A stretch of DNA of 64,000 bases from an uncultured Clostridia bacterium (GTDB lineage: Bacteria > Bacillota > Clostridia > TANB77 > CAG-465), in contig CALWOC010000003.1 in NCBI GenBank assembly GCA_944383015.1, positions 1 to 64,000 of the forward strand. Reading direction: 5' to 3'. Both the position numbers and the translations under genes were made by a program. The notes beneath the pieces are model-generated. The model was not told the origin of the DNA. It made no database searches and was given only the letters and a program-made list of their open reading frames with translations. Positions 26,563 to 35,280 of this stretch are shown one piece after another (the stretch's first letter is position 1; the number at the start of each line of letters is the position of its first letter).

Positions 26563-28102
26563 TTGCAAGTTCTATTGCTCTAGTTTCTCTTACAACATTT
26601 ACTTTTATTTGTCCTGGATATATCATCTCTTTTTCTATTTGATTTGCTATATCACGTGCCATAACAACTATAGCATCATCATCTACTTGCTCTGGTTTTA
26701 CAATAATTCTTACTTCTCTACCTGCTTGAATAGCATATGATTTATCTACTCCATTATATGAATTACATATTTCTTCAAGTTTTTGTAGTCTCTTAATATA
26801 TGTGCTTACTGTTTCTCTTCTTGCTCCAGGTCTAGATGCAGAAATAGTATCTGCAATCTGTACTAGTATTGCTTCTAAAGACTTAGGTTCAACATCACCA
26901 TGATGTGCTTCAACAGCCCATATAATTTCATCTTTTTCTTTATATTTTCTTAGTAATTCAACACCAAGTGTTACATGAGTTCCTTCTACATCTTGATCAA
27001 ATGATTTTCCAATATCATGTAAAAGTCCTGCTCTTTTTGCTATTGTAACATTAAGACCTAACTCTTCTGCAAGTAAGCCACAAAGATTTGAAACCTCTAT
27101 TGAGTGATTTAATACATTTTGTCCATAACTTGTTCTATATTTTAGTTTTCCAAGTAATTTCACTAAATCTGGATGTAAATTCATTACACCAGTCTCATAT
27201 AAAGCTCTCTCTCCTTCTTCTTTAATTGTGTTTTCAACTTCAATTTTAGCTTTATCTATCATCTCTTCAATTTTTCCTGGATGAATTCTTCCGTCTGCAA
27301 TAAGTCTTTCTATAGCAATTCTTGCCACTTCTCTTCTTATTGGATCAAAGCTAGATAGAACGATTACATCTGGTGTATCGTCGATTATTAAATCTATGCC
27401 TGTCAAAGTCTCAATAGTCTTAATGTTTCTTCCTTCTCTACCAATAATTCTTCCTTTTAAATCATCATTTGGTAAAGACACAGTTGTAACTGTTGCCTCA
27501 GATGTGTGATCTGTTGCATATCTTTGAATAGTACTTACTAGAAGTTCTTTTGATTTTTTCTCAACTTCTTCTTTAGCCCTTTCTTCTTCTTGACGTATAT
27601 ACTCTGCCATTTCTTTTGTCATATCAACTCTAAGCTCTTTCATCATTTCAGATTTGGCTTCTTCTACACTCATCTTAGCAATTTTTCCTAAAGCTTCAAT
27701 TTCTCTTTCTTTAGCGTTTTCTAATTCTTTTTCCTTTTTGTTTAATTCTTCATTTCTTTTAGTAATATTGTTTTCTTTTTCTTCAATTAATGCTGCTCTT
27801 TTATCTACTAAATCTTGTCTTTGATTAATTCTATTTTCAAGATCTTGCATTTCTTTTTTTCTAAGCTTTGCTTCAGTCTCAAATTCATCTTTTTTTCTCA
27901 TCATTTCATCTTTTGCCTGAAGTACAGCTTCTTTTTTTATTCTTTCAGCATCTAATTTACTATCATTTACTATTTTTTCTGCTTGTTCTTCTGCTGAGCC
28001 TATCGCAGCTTCTGCAATACTTTTTCTATAGTGTGCTCCTACAAAAAAGAAAATTGCCGAACCTAAGATAAAACAAACAGCGCCAACTAATCCATATAGC
28101 AT
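26558..28102 (-). CDS. rny: Ribonuclease Y
   Basis: 514 residues, standard length. N-terminal membrane anchor (about 4-24), long coiled coil (about 30-200), KH domain (GRIIGREGRNIKTIE) and HD domain (AGLLHDIGKSFD as metal site). Membrane-bound endoribonuclease that starts mRNA decay in Firmicutes. Monocistronic. Confidence 0.98.
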   Translation of the reverse strand: MLYGLVGAVCFILGSAIFFFVGAHYRKSIAEAAIGSAEEQAEKIVNDSKLDAERIKKEAVLQAKDEMMRKKDEFETEAKLRKKEMQDLENRINQRQDLVDKRAALIEEKENNITKRNEELNKKEKELENAKEREIEALGKIAKMSVEEAKSEMMKELRVDMTKEMAEYIRQEEERAKEEVEKKSKELLVSTIQRYATDHTSEATVTTVSLPNDDLKGRIIGREGRNIKTIETLTGIDLIIDDTPDVIVLSSFDPIRREVARIAIERLIADGRIHPGKIEEMIDKAKIEVENTIKEEGERALYETGVMNLHPDLVKLLGKLKYRTSYGQNVLNHSIEVSNLCGLLAEELGLNVTIAKRAGLLHDIGKSFDQDVEGTHVTLGVELLRKYKEKDEIIWAVEAHHGDVEPKSLEAILVQIADTISASRPGARRETVSTYIKRLQKLEEICNSYNGVDKSYAIQAGREVRIIVKPEQVDDDAIVVMARDIANQIEKEMIYPGQIKVNVVRETRAIELAK

Positions 28103-28336
28103 CTGACTATCCTCCTATCTTATAAAATTTTCAATGTACAATTTATTTTAAAGTGTCTGTATATATAATAAAATATATTCATTAATTATATGTACTTATG
28201 TTCACCTCAGATATCTTCATACTTACTCATACAAACCTAAAAAATAAGTAAATAAAATATATCCAATATGATTATACATTAAATTTTTAAATATAGCAAG
28301 TATTTATTTTAATAAAATAGTCAAAGAAGATAGAAA
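28103..28336. other. Non-coding gap upstream of rny
   Basis: About 235 bases of AT-rich sequence holding the rny 5' region and nothing else that I can support. Confidence 0.4.
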
Positions 28337-28362
28337 AAAGTCGACAAACTTTTGTCGACTCC
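28337..28362 (-). terminator. Terminator after GDPD gene
   Basis: GTCGACAAA and TTTGTCGAC form a 9-bp stem with a two-base loop just beyond the stop codon. Confidence 0.8.
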
Positions 28363-29328
28363 TTATTTTTTCAAATTCTTTATCTTATTTATATACTCTT
28401 CTACTCCTAATCTGCTAAAATCTACAATATAATTTACTATATAAAGGTTTTCCATTCTCCCAAAATCTTCATCTTTTTCTACTGTAAAAGCAAGTACAGG
28501 CTTTTTAGTTAACTCATGTGCAAATTTAACAAGTTTTAACTGAATTTTATCTACAAATTTGTTAATTCTTTTTCTTCCTTTATATATGGTACAATTAAGC
28601 TTTTCTAAAAGCAAAGCTCTTTTATTTTTTATTCTACTATTAGTAGTCTTAGAAATAAAAAATCTAGTTCTTTTTTGCCATTTAGTATCAGAATGATTTT
28701 CCATATTTATTACATCTGTTCTTGATATAAAACAAATTATAGAAATAATCCTTTCATATATATTTGCAACACTCTTAGGTGCTCTAAAAGAATCTAATAT
28801 TGTTTTTGCCCTACATATAAGCTGACCAGTAAGGACTCCTTTTATATGATTTTTAATTGAAAGCATAAAAAAAGGATTAAAAGATTGAAGCATTATCTCA
28901 CCTTCATTTGAGTACTTATTTAAAAGAGTAGCAAGTTTTTCTCTATACTCAGAATAAAAAATATGTGCCTCTTTAGCATCAACTATAACTCCTACTTTAC
29001 CACTATTATACTTTAATACATCTTCTAGTTTAGAAGGAGCTTTTTCCCCAAGCTTAGCTTTTAATTTCTCATAAGTATACTTATTTACTTTGATTTTTTC
29101 ATTATTATATGCAATAACATTATCATGTGCAAGAACTGGTATATTATCTTTTGTATTACGTATATCACATTCAAAAGAAATACCATTATCTATTGCTATC
29201 TTACATGATTTAAACGAATTTGGCTCAATTCTCTTCTTATTCTTTTTAGAATATCCATATATACCTTTATGAGCTATATATTCTTTATCTAAGATTGAGA
29301 AATCTCTGTTTAGTCTTTTAATAAACAT
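28363..29328 (-). CDS. Glycerophosphodiester phosphodiesterase family protein
   Basis: 321 residues. GDPD signature: IAHKGIYGYSKKN (usual AHRG), then RIEPNSFKSC, FECDIRNTKD and PVLAHDN, giving the two catalytic histidines and the metal-binding Glu/Asp pair. It hydrolyses glycerophosphodiesters to glycerol 3-phosphate and an alcohol. A 90-residue insertion (about 180-260, basic) follows the barrel motifs. No signal peptide, so cytoplasmic. The insertion and lysine in place of arginine are departures from the standard family. Confidence 0.88.
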   Translation of the reverse strand: MFIKRLNRDFSILDKEYIAHKGIYGYSKKNKKRIEPNSFKSCKIAIDNGISFECDIRNTKDNIPVLAHDNVIAYNNEKIKVNKYTYEKLKAKLGEKAPSKLEDVLKYNSGKVGVIVDAKEAHIFYSEYREKLATLLNKYSNEGEIMLQSFNPFFMLSIKNHIKGVLTGQLICRAKTILDSFRAPKSVANIYERIISIICFISRTDVINMENHSDTKWQKRTRFFISKTTNSRIKNKRALLLEKLNCTIYKGRKRINKFVDKIQLKLVKFAHELTKKPVLAFTVEKDEDFGRMENLYIVNYIVDFSRLGVEEYINKIKNLKK

Positions 29329-29468
29329 ATTATCTCCCTCCTAACATAATAAATTATTATAATGTCCGATCTTTGTCTTAAAATAAAAAACAAACTTAAA
29401 ATTTTACACGCAAGTAAAATTATACCACTATGCATGAAAAATGTCAAAAAAAGGTACCCTAGTAAAAA

Positions 29469-29891
29469 CTAAGGTACAATTGAATACACTTCTTTAAATT
29501 GATCAATCATACATAAACGTTGAATTTTTTCTTCTAGTCTATCTAGATCGTCTTTAGATATAAAGTGTATCTGACTTGGGTACTTTTTGTTCTCAGAAAG
29601 TAATCTATTAGTTTCTTTAACTAACTCATCCTTACTAATTTTAATTAGCTCTCTAAGATCTATATAGCTAACCCTTTTTTTTCCTTTAAGAGTTTTCTTA
29701 ACTATCTTTAGGTAGAAGTCCTCGTCCAAATACCTATCACTTCCTATTTTGAGCAAATAAGCATTTTCATCATCTACCTTATAGATTAAATACGGTCTTC
29801 CATTTAATTTGTAGTCTATTGTCTGACTATCTGGAAAACGCATAAACCTTAAATAAACAAAACCTCCTCTTTTAATATCTTCTTTTTCCAT
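29469..29891 (-). CDS. Hypothetical protein, possibly MazF/PemK-like fold
   Basis: 140 residues. The N-terminal part IKRGGFVYLRF...NGRPYLIYKVDDENAYLLKI resembles the RGdvvl...rPvlvi pattern of MazF/PemK-type proteins, but catalytic residues are uncertain and no antitoxin gene is adjacent. The C-terminal half is helical and charged. Perfect promoter at 29948-29976 and AAGGAGGAG ribosome site. The fold assignment is tentative. Confidence 0.7.
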   Translation of the reverse strand: MEKEDIKRGGFVYLRFMRFPDSQTIDYKLNGRPYLIYKVDDENAYLLKIGSDRYLDEDFYLKIVKKTLKGKKRVSYIDLRELIKISKDELVKETNRLLSENKKYPSQIHFISKDDLDRLEEKIQRLCMIDQFKEVYSIVP

Positions 29892-29947
29892 ATTAATCTC
29901 CTCCTTATAAAATTATTTTTAAGGTTTATCTCTTTAAATTCTATAAT

Positions 29948-29976
29948 ATTATATCATTATTTTTATTTTATGTCAA
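29948..29976 (-). promoter_or_regulatory. Perfect promoter of the possible MazF-like gene
   Basis: Minus strand: TTGACA (29971-29976), 17-base spacer, TATAAT (29948-29953). Confidence 0.85.
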
Positions 29977-30024
29977 CAAAAAGCAAAAAAATAAAAGACT
30001 ATCATTTAAGATAGTCTAATATTC

Positions 30025-30717
30025 TTATTCTACAACTCTATTTAAAATCTTATCTTGTATTCTTTTAGCATATAATCTTGGAATATAAAACATAAGCATT
30101 CCACAAATAAATAAAGCAATAACAAGATATACCCAGTTAAAACCAAACATAATAAAATATCCAGAAAGAACTATTATAATTATGGCTGATATAAATCCAG
30201 TAAATCCATTAAATCTATTTGCTATCCTCCAAACCTCATCATTTGATATTGTCTCTTTTGTAACAAGACCAACTATTGAGCCTTTTTTATTTATTGGAAA
30301 AGTACTATACACTCCAACAAGAGCAAAGCCAACTATAGCCATTATAACATATATTACCGGAATGTCTATATTGATAAGTGTTGTATTAGTATACTGCACT
30401 CCAATATAAACTAATAGCCAGTTTATTCCAATAAGTAATCCATCAATAAAAGCAAATAGTCCATCTTCAATTAATTTTCCAGTGGTAACCGTTTTATCCA
30501 TTGTTTTTATTCTATAAATTACTTGAAAAATACTAATTAATAAAACAATTGTAGGTAGCAATAAAAGAATTGACTTTGATGTCATCTTAGCTATACCTTC
30601 TTCGAAGAAATTAATAGGTATCATACTTTTTAAATTTGCCATAACTACTATTGTAAGTATAAAGTTTAAAACACCTATACCTAGAATAGTTAAATTTTTC
30701 TTTTTTCTGTTCATCAT
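30025..30717 (-). CDS. sdpI: SdpI-family membrane protein
   Basis: 230 residues with six to seven predicted membrane segments. MIPINFF, then the C-terminal SdpI signature (SNDEVWRIANRFNGFTGF) identify the DUF1648/SdpI family. In Bacillus, SdpI gives immunity to the SDP cannibalism toxin and sequesters the SdpR repressor at the membrane. It follows the ArsR-type repressor gene by 11 bases, as in sdpRI. No sdpABC toxin genes are in this window. Confidence 0.88.
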   Translation of the reverse strand: MMNRKKKNLTILGIGVLNFILTIVVMANLKSMIPINFFEEGIAKMTSKSILLLLPTIVLLISIFQVIYRIKTMDKTVTTGKLIEDGLFAFIDGLLIGINWLLVYIGVQYTNTTLINIDIPVIYVIMAIVGFALVGVYSTFPINKKGSIVGLVTKETISNDEVWRIANRFNGFTGFISAIIIIVLSGYFIMFGFNWVYLVIALFICGMLMFYIPRLYAKRIQDKILNRVVE

Positions 30718-30728
30718 AATATCCCCCT

Positions 30729-30983
30729 CTATTTTTTTAACCCTCTAATATATTCTATTACTTCATTAAATGCTACTAAGTTAAGAGTATATATTATATT
30801 TTGTCCAACTTTTTTTGACAATACTAAATTTGCTTCTTTTAATATTGCTAAGTGATGACTTAAAGATGGTTTAGTAATATCAAAAAAATTATGAATTTGA
30901 CCAGCTGTAAGTTCACCTTTTTTTAATATAACAAGTATCTCTCTTCTTGTTGGATCTGATAATGCTTCCCATATACTTCTCAT
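30729..30983 (-). CDS. sdpR: ArsR-family repressor, SdpR-like
   Basis: 84 residues from ATG 30983 (MRSIWEALSD), with AAAGGAAG upstream. Winged helix: DPTRREILVILKKGELTAGQI, recognition helix TKPSLSHHLAILKEANLV. No metal-binding cysteines, as in SdpR. Likely autoregulated: the palindrome AGTATATACT (31034-31043) lies about 50 bases upstream. Forms an operon with sdpI. Confidence 0.9.
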   Translation of the reverse strand: MRSIWEALSDPTRREILVILKKGELTAGQIHNFFDITKPSLSHHLAILKEANLVLSKKVGQNIIYTLNLVAFNEVIEYIRGLKK

Positions 30984-31033
30984 AATACTACTTCCTTTCA
31001 TATTATTTAGTAGGTTATTTATTCTCTATAAAA

Positions 31034-31043
31034 AGTATATACT
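31034..31043. promoter_or_regulatory. Palindrome, possible SdpR operator
   Basis: AGTATATACT, a 10-bp palindrome in the sdpR promoter region. Confidence 0.4.
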
Positions 31044-31069
31044 ATTTAAAAACTTTTGTAAAGAAAAAA

Positions 31070-31112
31070 CAAAATACACTCTATTTTTTTCAAAATTAGA
31101 GTGTATTTTATA
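31070..31112 (-). terminator. Terminator after DUF3298-like gene
   Basis: AAAATACACTCTA and TAGAGTGTATTTT form a 13-bp stem beyond the stop at 31114. Confidence 0.85.
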
Positions 31113-31113
31113 C

Positions 31114-32517
31114 TTAGCTTATCCCCATATTTGAATTATTTATATTTTTAGTGTCTTGCTTTTTTTCTAGCCCATTTGAATCTACTATTTTAGAAAAAGT
31201 CTCACTATCCATTCCATTTAAATATTCTGCTGCATTTAATACTGTATTATCAAAATAATCTGCAACATCAATTTCTTTATTAGATTTATTTTCTGATGCA
31301 ACAACAAACTCAACAATACTATCATCAAAAAATTGCTTTGCAATCTCATATTCCTTATATTCTACATTTAATTTATATTCATTATCATTAATTTTTTTTA
31401 TATCTGACACAATTTGTACTAAATATCTTTTTGAAGAGTTTGAATAAGCTAAATTTCTAGCCTTATTTACAGCCTCTTTATATAAAGAAGCTAAAGCATC
31501 TTTGACCTCTTGATTACAATCATAGTTTAAAGCTAAATTACATGTATCAATAAATAAATTATCCTCTTCAAGTCCATATACATCAGTTTCTACAAATTTT
31601 TTAGTAGTAAATGCAAATGGTGTTGCATTATATGTTTTATTAAATAACTTCTTGTTATCAAAAAATCTCTTATAAATTGCTATGCAGTCTTTATTTTCAT
31701 ATAAACTTATTTTCTCTACTTTACCATTTTCGTTTACAACATATAAAAACTTTGGTGAAACACTAAATACTAAATCTTCTGAATATATTGCGCTTGTATT
31801 TGAAGTTATTATCTCCTCTATATTAGTATTACTTGTAAATACATCATCTAATGAAAATTCTTCAAATTCTTTTAAATTTATATTTACACTTTTATAGCTA
31901 TATGTTACATTACCATTTATGTCACTTTTTTCTTCACAATATAATGTTGAAAGAACATTATTAAAAATATATACGTCTGTATAATTATATATATGATCAT
32001 ATAAAATATTTGGATCTTGTATATTATCTGAATTATACATACTCTCTGCTTCAGTTTTTAACTTTTCATTTATTTTTTCTTCAAGTTCAGTATCTTTTAA
32101 ACCAGATACTTTTACATATGTAACATCAATCTTATTTCCTTCTAATTCTTCAGAATAATTATAAAAAAAACCTAATTGTTCAATTACTTCTACATCCATT
32201 AAATAATTTAGCCCCTCATAAGTCTCTTCTTCTGTAATTAGTAATTGAGCTTCTTCTTGTGGTATCTCATCTTTATATTCTTCTTCTTTTTTAGATATAA
32301 AAACAGTATATACAACAACACAAATAATAATTGCTAAAATACATATTAAACCAATTACTATTTTTTTGTTTAACATTTTTTTTACTTTTACATCAGCACT
32401 ACTATCATCTTGTAATACCACTTCATCTCCTGCAACAACGCTTTTTTTAGCTTTTTCATCTGAATAATTTATATCTACTTCTTTAGTTTCAGAGTTATCT
32501 AAATTTGAATTGCTCAT
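31114..32517 (-). CDS. Membrane-anchored DUF3298/PdaC-like protein
   Basis: 467 residues. A 50-residue acidic cytoplasmic N terminus, one membrane segment (about 51-72), then an extracellular region. The segment VTYSYKSVNINLKEFEEFSLDDVF is typical of the DUF4163/DUF3298 pair found in RsiV and PdaC. RsiV binds lysozyme; whether this protein does is unknown. The N terminus does not look like an anti-sigma domain. AGGGAGGAG ribosome site. Monocistronic. Confidence 0.75.
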   Translation of the reverse strand: MSNSNLDNSETKEVDINYSDEKAKKSVVAGDEVVLQDDSSADVKVKKMLNKKIVIGLICILAIIICVVVYTVFISKKEEEYKDEIPQEEAQLLITEEETYEGLNYLMDVEVIEQLGFFYNYSEELEGNKIDVTYVKVSGLKDTELEEKINEKLKTEAESMYNSDNIQDPNILYDHIYNYTDVYIFNNVLSTLYCEEKSDINGNVTYSYKSVNINLKEFEEFSLDDVFTSNTNIEEIITSNTSAIYSEDLVFSVSPKFLYVVNENGKVEKISLYENKDCIAIYKRFFDNKKLFNKTYNATPFAFTTKKFVETDVYGLEEDNLFIDTCNLALNYDCNQEVKDALASLYKEAVNKARNLAYSNSSKRYLVQIVSDIKKINDNEYKLNVEYKEYEIAKQFFDDSIVEFVVASENKSNKEIDVADYFDNTVLNAAEYLNGMDSETFSKIVDSNGLEKKQDTKNINNSNMGIS

Positions 32518-32601
32518 AATCTCCTCCCTCTAATACATTAATACTATATTATCATTTAATAATAAAATATTCAATCTTTTTAATAAATATTAAGCAATCT
32601 A

Positions 32602-32630
32602 TTGCTTTTTTATGTAAATAATGATATAAT
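32602..32630 (+). promoter_or_regulatory. Promoter ahead of the switching leader
   Basis: TTGCTT (32602-32607), 17-base spacer, TATAAT (32625-32630). Confidence 0.75.
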
Positions 32631-32636
32631 AAAGAC

Positions 32637-32716
32637 TCGAAGCACAAATATATGTGACTTCCAAAAATTTGGAGGTCACTAGGCCTCCAATTAATTAAAA
32701 AAAGGAGGAATTAAAA
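32637..32716 (+). promoter_or_regulatory. Leader with mutually exclusive hairpins covering the ribosome site
   Basis: Three elements compete. GTGACTTCC (32654-32662) can pair with GGAGGTCAC (32671-32679). TTGGAGG (32669-32675) can instead pair with CCTCCAA (32684-32690). When the first hairpin forms, CCTCC (32684-32688) is free to pair with the ribosome site GGAGG (32704-32708). This is the layout of a translational switch. No known riboswitch class is recognised. Confidence 0.5.
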
Positions 32717-33490
32717 ATGATCAAAATGGGAACTCATGTTTCTAAAAAGGAGGTTTGTCTTGATAATGTCTTATACTCTGGACAAACAAAAAAAGGAGAA
32801 AATGTTATAGTGCATTCTGCAAAAGGGAAAGTGTCTTACAAAGCATCAAGAGAAAATATGCATATATTTGATACCAAAAGATACACTAACATTTTCAAGC
32901 TACTAGATTCTTTAGAAGATAATCTAGCTTCCCCACTAAACTTTTTAGTATCTGTCGACTTTATGACTATGGAAGCAATTATGGAGTTTTTAGAATATAA
33001 CGATATAAATCTACTAAAGAAAACTGTTGATACTAGGTTATTTGAGCTTATAAACGATTTATCTGTTCAAAGAAAATCATTAAGTTCAAAACATATTGTT
33101 GATGAATACTTAAATGTATATAACTTAAATCAGTTAAAGGAGTTTTACGACACATATAATGAAAAAGTGGTAGAATATTTTAATAAAAACTATTCTTCAC
33201 TGCCATTATATAAAGCACTATATAACAAAGAAAGAGAAAATAGTTTAACTTCAAATATTACAAGATGTATTAAAGATAATACTTCTAGTACTTTAAAGAA
33301 AAATCTTGCCTGTGACCTACTTGTAGAATTAGGTAATAAATCATACTACTACATGAGTGACAAAACTATTGAAGAACTTAGCTATAAAGCATATTATATA
33401 AATAAGTTCTTTGAGAATATTAAAGACGAAGACATTAGTTTAATAACATATTTAGATATTGATAATATTTATTTGCTATTAAACAATTAA
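32717..33490 (+). CDS. Hypothetical protein, 257 residues, behind a switching leader
   Basis: Not recognised. Soluble and mostly helical. The N terminus has KMGTHVSKKEVCLDN and a strand pair (KKGENVIVHSAKGKVSYKA). The rest is leucine/asparagine-rich helices. AAAGGAGG lies 9 bases before the ATG. The elaborate leader suggests regulation by a ligand or by the protein itself. Confidence 0.78.
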   Translation: MIKMGTHVSKKEVCLDNVLYSGQTKKGENVIVHSAKGKVSYKASRENMHIFDTKRYTNIFKLLDSLEDNLASPLNFLVSVDFMTMEAIMEFLEYNDINLLKKTVDTRLFELINDLSVQRKSLSSKHIVDEYLNVYNLNQLKEFYDTYNEKVVEYFNKNYSSLPLYKALYNKERENSLTSNITRCIKDNTSSTLKKNLACDLLVELGNKSYYYMSDKTIEELSYKAYYINKFFENIKDEDISLITYLDIDNIYLLLNN

Positions 33491-33499
33491 ATAAATTTA

Positions 33500-33525
33500 A
33501 AAGGAGAAACCATTGTTTCTCCTTT
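33500..33525 (+). terminator. Terminator
   Basis: AAGGAGAAAC and GTTTCTCCTT form a 10-bp stem with a four-base loop, followed by TTT. Confidence 0.85.
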
Positions 33526-33639
33526 TTATGTTATCTAATATACAGTTTTATTGCTTTTAAAAGCGGTTTATGGTATAATAATTAATGTATCTTATATGAT
33601 ACAATTTTCTAAATAATTTTAAGAAAAGGAGATATGATT

Positions 33640-34050
33640 ATGGAAAAAAATTTAAAAAAAGGTTTTTATTTTGGATGGGGAAATGACAATTTTGGGCAAG
33701 AAAGAGAATTAAACCAAAAACTAAATGCAGATTTAAGAGAAAATGAAGGATGTGGAATTGCATTTATTGCAAATAAACATTTTATTCCTCAAAATGTTAA
33801 GTCTAGTATTAAATTCTTAGTTACAAATCATTCACAATATGATGTAACTATAAGAATTGAGAAAAAATTCTTTGATGGAGTGAAAACTTCATATGAAAAA
33901 ATTGAAAAAAATTCTAAAAAACTATGTAATGCTTTTCTAAGTGATAGTGAAAAAAATTCAGAAGGATTAAAAGAGATTGTTATTGCTGTATTAAGATGCG
34001 ATAATAGCATATATCCTTATACTATTTCTTTAAAAGCAGAAATTGACTAA
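33640..34050 (+). CDS. Hypothetical protein, 136 residues
   Basis: Not recognised. Starts at ATG 33640 (MEKNLKKGFYFGWGNDN) with AGGAGA upstream; promoter TTGCTT/TATAAT with 17-base spacer. A beta-rich, Ig-like core is suggested by SSIKFLVTNHSQYDVTIRIEK and a final PYTISLKAEID. No signal peptide. Confidence 0.75.
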   Translation: MEKNLKKGFYFGWGNDNFGQERELNQKLNADLRENEGCGIAFIANKHFIPQNVKSSIKFLVTNHSQYDVTIRIEKKFFDGVKTSYEKIEKNSKKLCNAFLSDSEKNSEGLKEIVIAVLRCDNSIYPYTISLKAEID

Positions 34051-34052
34051 AA

Positions 34053-34087
34053 TTATGGGTGGTTTTAATTAACCACCTATTTTTTTA
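34053..34087 (+). terminator. Terminator
   Basis: GGTGGTT and AACCACC form a stem with loop TTAATT, followed by TATTTTTTT. Confidence 0.85.
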
Positions 34088-34094
34088 TACATAT

Positions 34095-34125
34095 AAAAAA
34101 TCACCTCATAATTTTCATTATGAGG
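34095..34125 (-). terminator. Terminator of the 34-kb ncRNA
   Basis: Nine-base-pair stem (34104-34112 with 34117-34125), four-base loop, then TGATTTTTT on the minus strand. Confidence 0.88.
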
Positions 34126-34309
34126 CTTAGAGAAGAAATAGCTAAATTGGCTTTTCCTTTAAATTAGAATTTATCTAATTTTATGGTCACAAGGTTTTGG
34201 TAGTCCTTGTGTTTTTAGTTGCCTGCGAAACAACTATTTTTTTTAAAACAATTCATTTACGTTTCATCATTCTAAAAAAAATTATTTTTTTTATTCCCAA
34301 TCTAACTAC
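34095..34309 (-). ncRNA. Candidate structured ncRNA, about 215 nt
   Basis: Free-standing unit on the minus strand between a near-perfect promoter (34316-34344) and a terminator (CCTCATAAT/ATTATGAGG, then TTTTTT). Near the 5' end TAGATTGG can pair with CCAATTTA near the 3' end, closing a junction that holds three hairpins: AGTTG/CAACT, CACAAGG/CCTTGTG and AAATTAGA/TCTAATTT. No reading frame with a ribosome site. I see no signature of 6S, SRP, RNase P or tmRNA. It starts about 20 bases after the end of the ldh gene. Function unknown. Confidence 0.68.
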
Positions 34310-34315
34310 AATTTT

Positions 34316-34344
34316 ATTATAGCACACTTTTTATGTAAAGTCAA
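34316..34344 (-). promoter_or_regulatory. Promoter of the 34-kb ncRNA
   Basis: Minus strand: TTGACT (34339-34344), 17-base spacer, TATAAT (34316-34321) with extended -10 TGC. 34 of 39 bases match the promoter at 12009-12047. Confidence 0.85.
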
Positions 34345-34359
34345 CAAGCTTTACTTAAT

Positions 34360-35280
34360 TTATAGATTAATAGAGTTTCCTCCATCTTTAATTATCTTAG
34401 CCGAAACATCATAAAGCTCTTTTTCTCTATCATCTAAGCTATATAGTTTGTTTTTTACTACACCAGTATTTCCAACTACACTTAATGAACTTATATATAC
34501 TTGTTTTTCTTCATCATATGTAGATAAAGGAAGCTCTTCTAACTCATTATTTACTATACATTTAGTTATCTTAGATAATGCTGTTGCAACTCCATAACAC
34601 GTATATCCTTGAAGCTTTGCAACTTCAAATCCATCTTTTTTTACTTTTTCCTCTATATCTAGCATTTCTTTTTGAGTAAGATAATCTTTTATATCATATG
34701 TATTATTAACTTTTACAGATGACCAAGCTATAAACTGTGAATCACCATGTTCTCCAAATACATAGCCTGATATACTTTTTAAAGGAAAACCTAATTTACT
34801 TGCTATATTGTATCTTAATCTTGAAGAATCTAAAAGTGTACCTGTTCCTATTACTTGTGAATAATTATTATTATACATTCTAGCAATTTTTAAAGTCATA
34901 ATATCTAGTGGATTACTAGCAACTAATATAATTCCTCCAAATTTGAATTTATTTAAATTATTCATTATTTCCTCTATAATTTTACTACACCCTTCAATAT
35001 CTTCCATTCTAGATGTCTTTTTAGCGCCCTGAGGCATACCTGCTGTTATACAAACAATATCTGCATCTGATAAATCATCATAGCCACCATAATATATATT
35101 ATTTATATAACTTCTAGATATAGCAAGACCATGTGACAAATCTAAAGCTTTACCAACTGTTCTATCTTTATTTATATCTACCATTACTATCTCATTAATA
35201 TCTAACACTTGGTTTACTAATGAATAGATATATGCTACTCCAACATTTCCGCAACCAATTACTCCAATTTTATAACTCAT
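34360..35280 (-). CDS. ldh: L-lactate dehydrogenase family protein
   Basis: 306 residues from ATG 35280 (MSYKIGVIG). NAD-binding GCGNVGVAYIY, then TAGMPQGAKKTSR where a Gln sits at the lactate/malate discriminating position, LDSSRLRY (Asp/Arg of the active site) and FGEHGDSQF (catalytic His). The Gln favours lactate over malate. Reduces pyruvate to L-lactate with NADH in fermentation. The loop is less standard than in well-known LDHs, so substrate range is uncertain. AGAGG precedes the ATG. Confidence 0.88.
   Translation of the reverse strand: MSYKIGVIGCGNVGVAYIYSLVNQVLDINEIVMVDINKDRTVGKALDLSHGLAISRSYINNIYYGGYDDLSDADIVCITAGMPQGAKKTSRMEDIEGCSKIIEEIMNNLNKFKFGGIILVASNPLDIMTLKIARMYNNNYSQVIGTGTLLDSSRLRYNIASKLGFPLKSISGYVFGEHGDSQFIAWSSVKVNNTYDIKDYLTQKEMLDIEEKVKKDGFEVAKLQGYTCYGVATALSKITKCIVNNELEELPLSTYDEEKQVYISSLSVVGNTGVVKNKLYSLDDREKELYDVSAKIIKDGGNSINL

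Noticed and set aside
34095-34309. 6S RNA or SRP RNA identity for the 34-kb transcript
   Set aside because: A multi-hairpin junction rather than the long rod with a central bubble of 6S, and no GGAA-tetraloop SRP signature.
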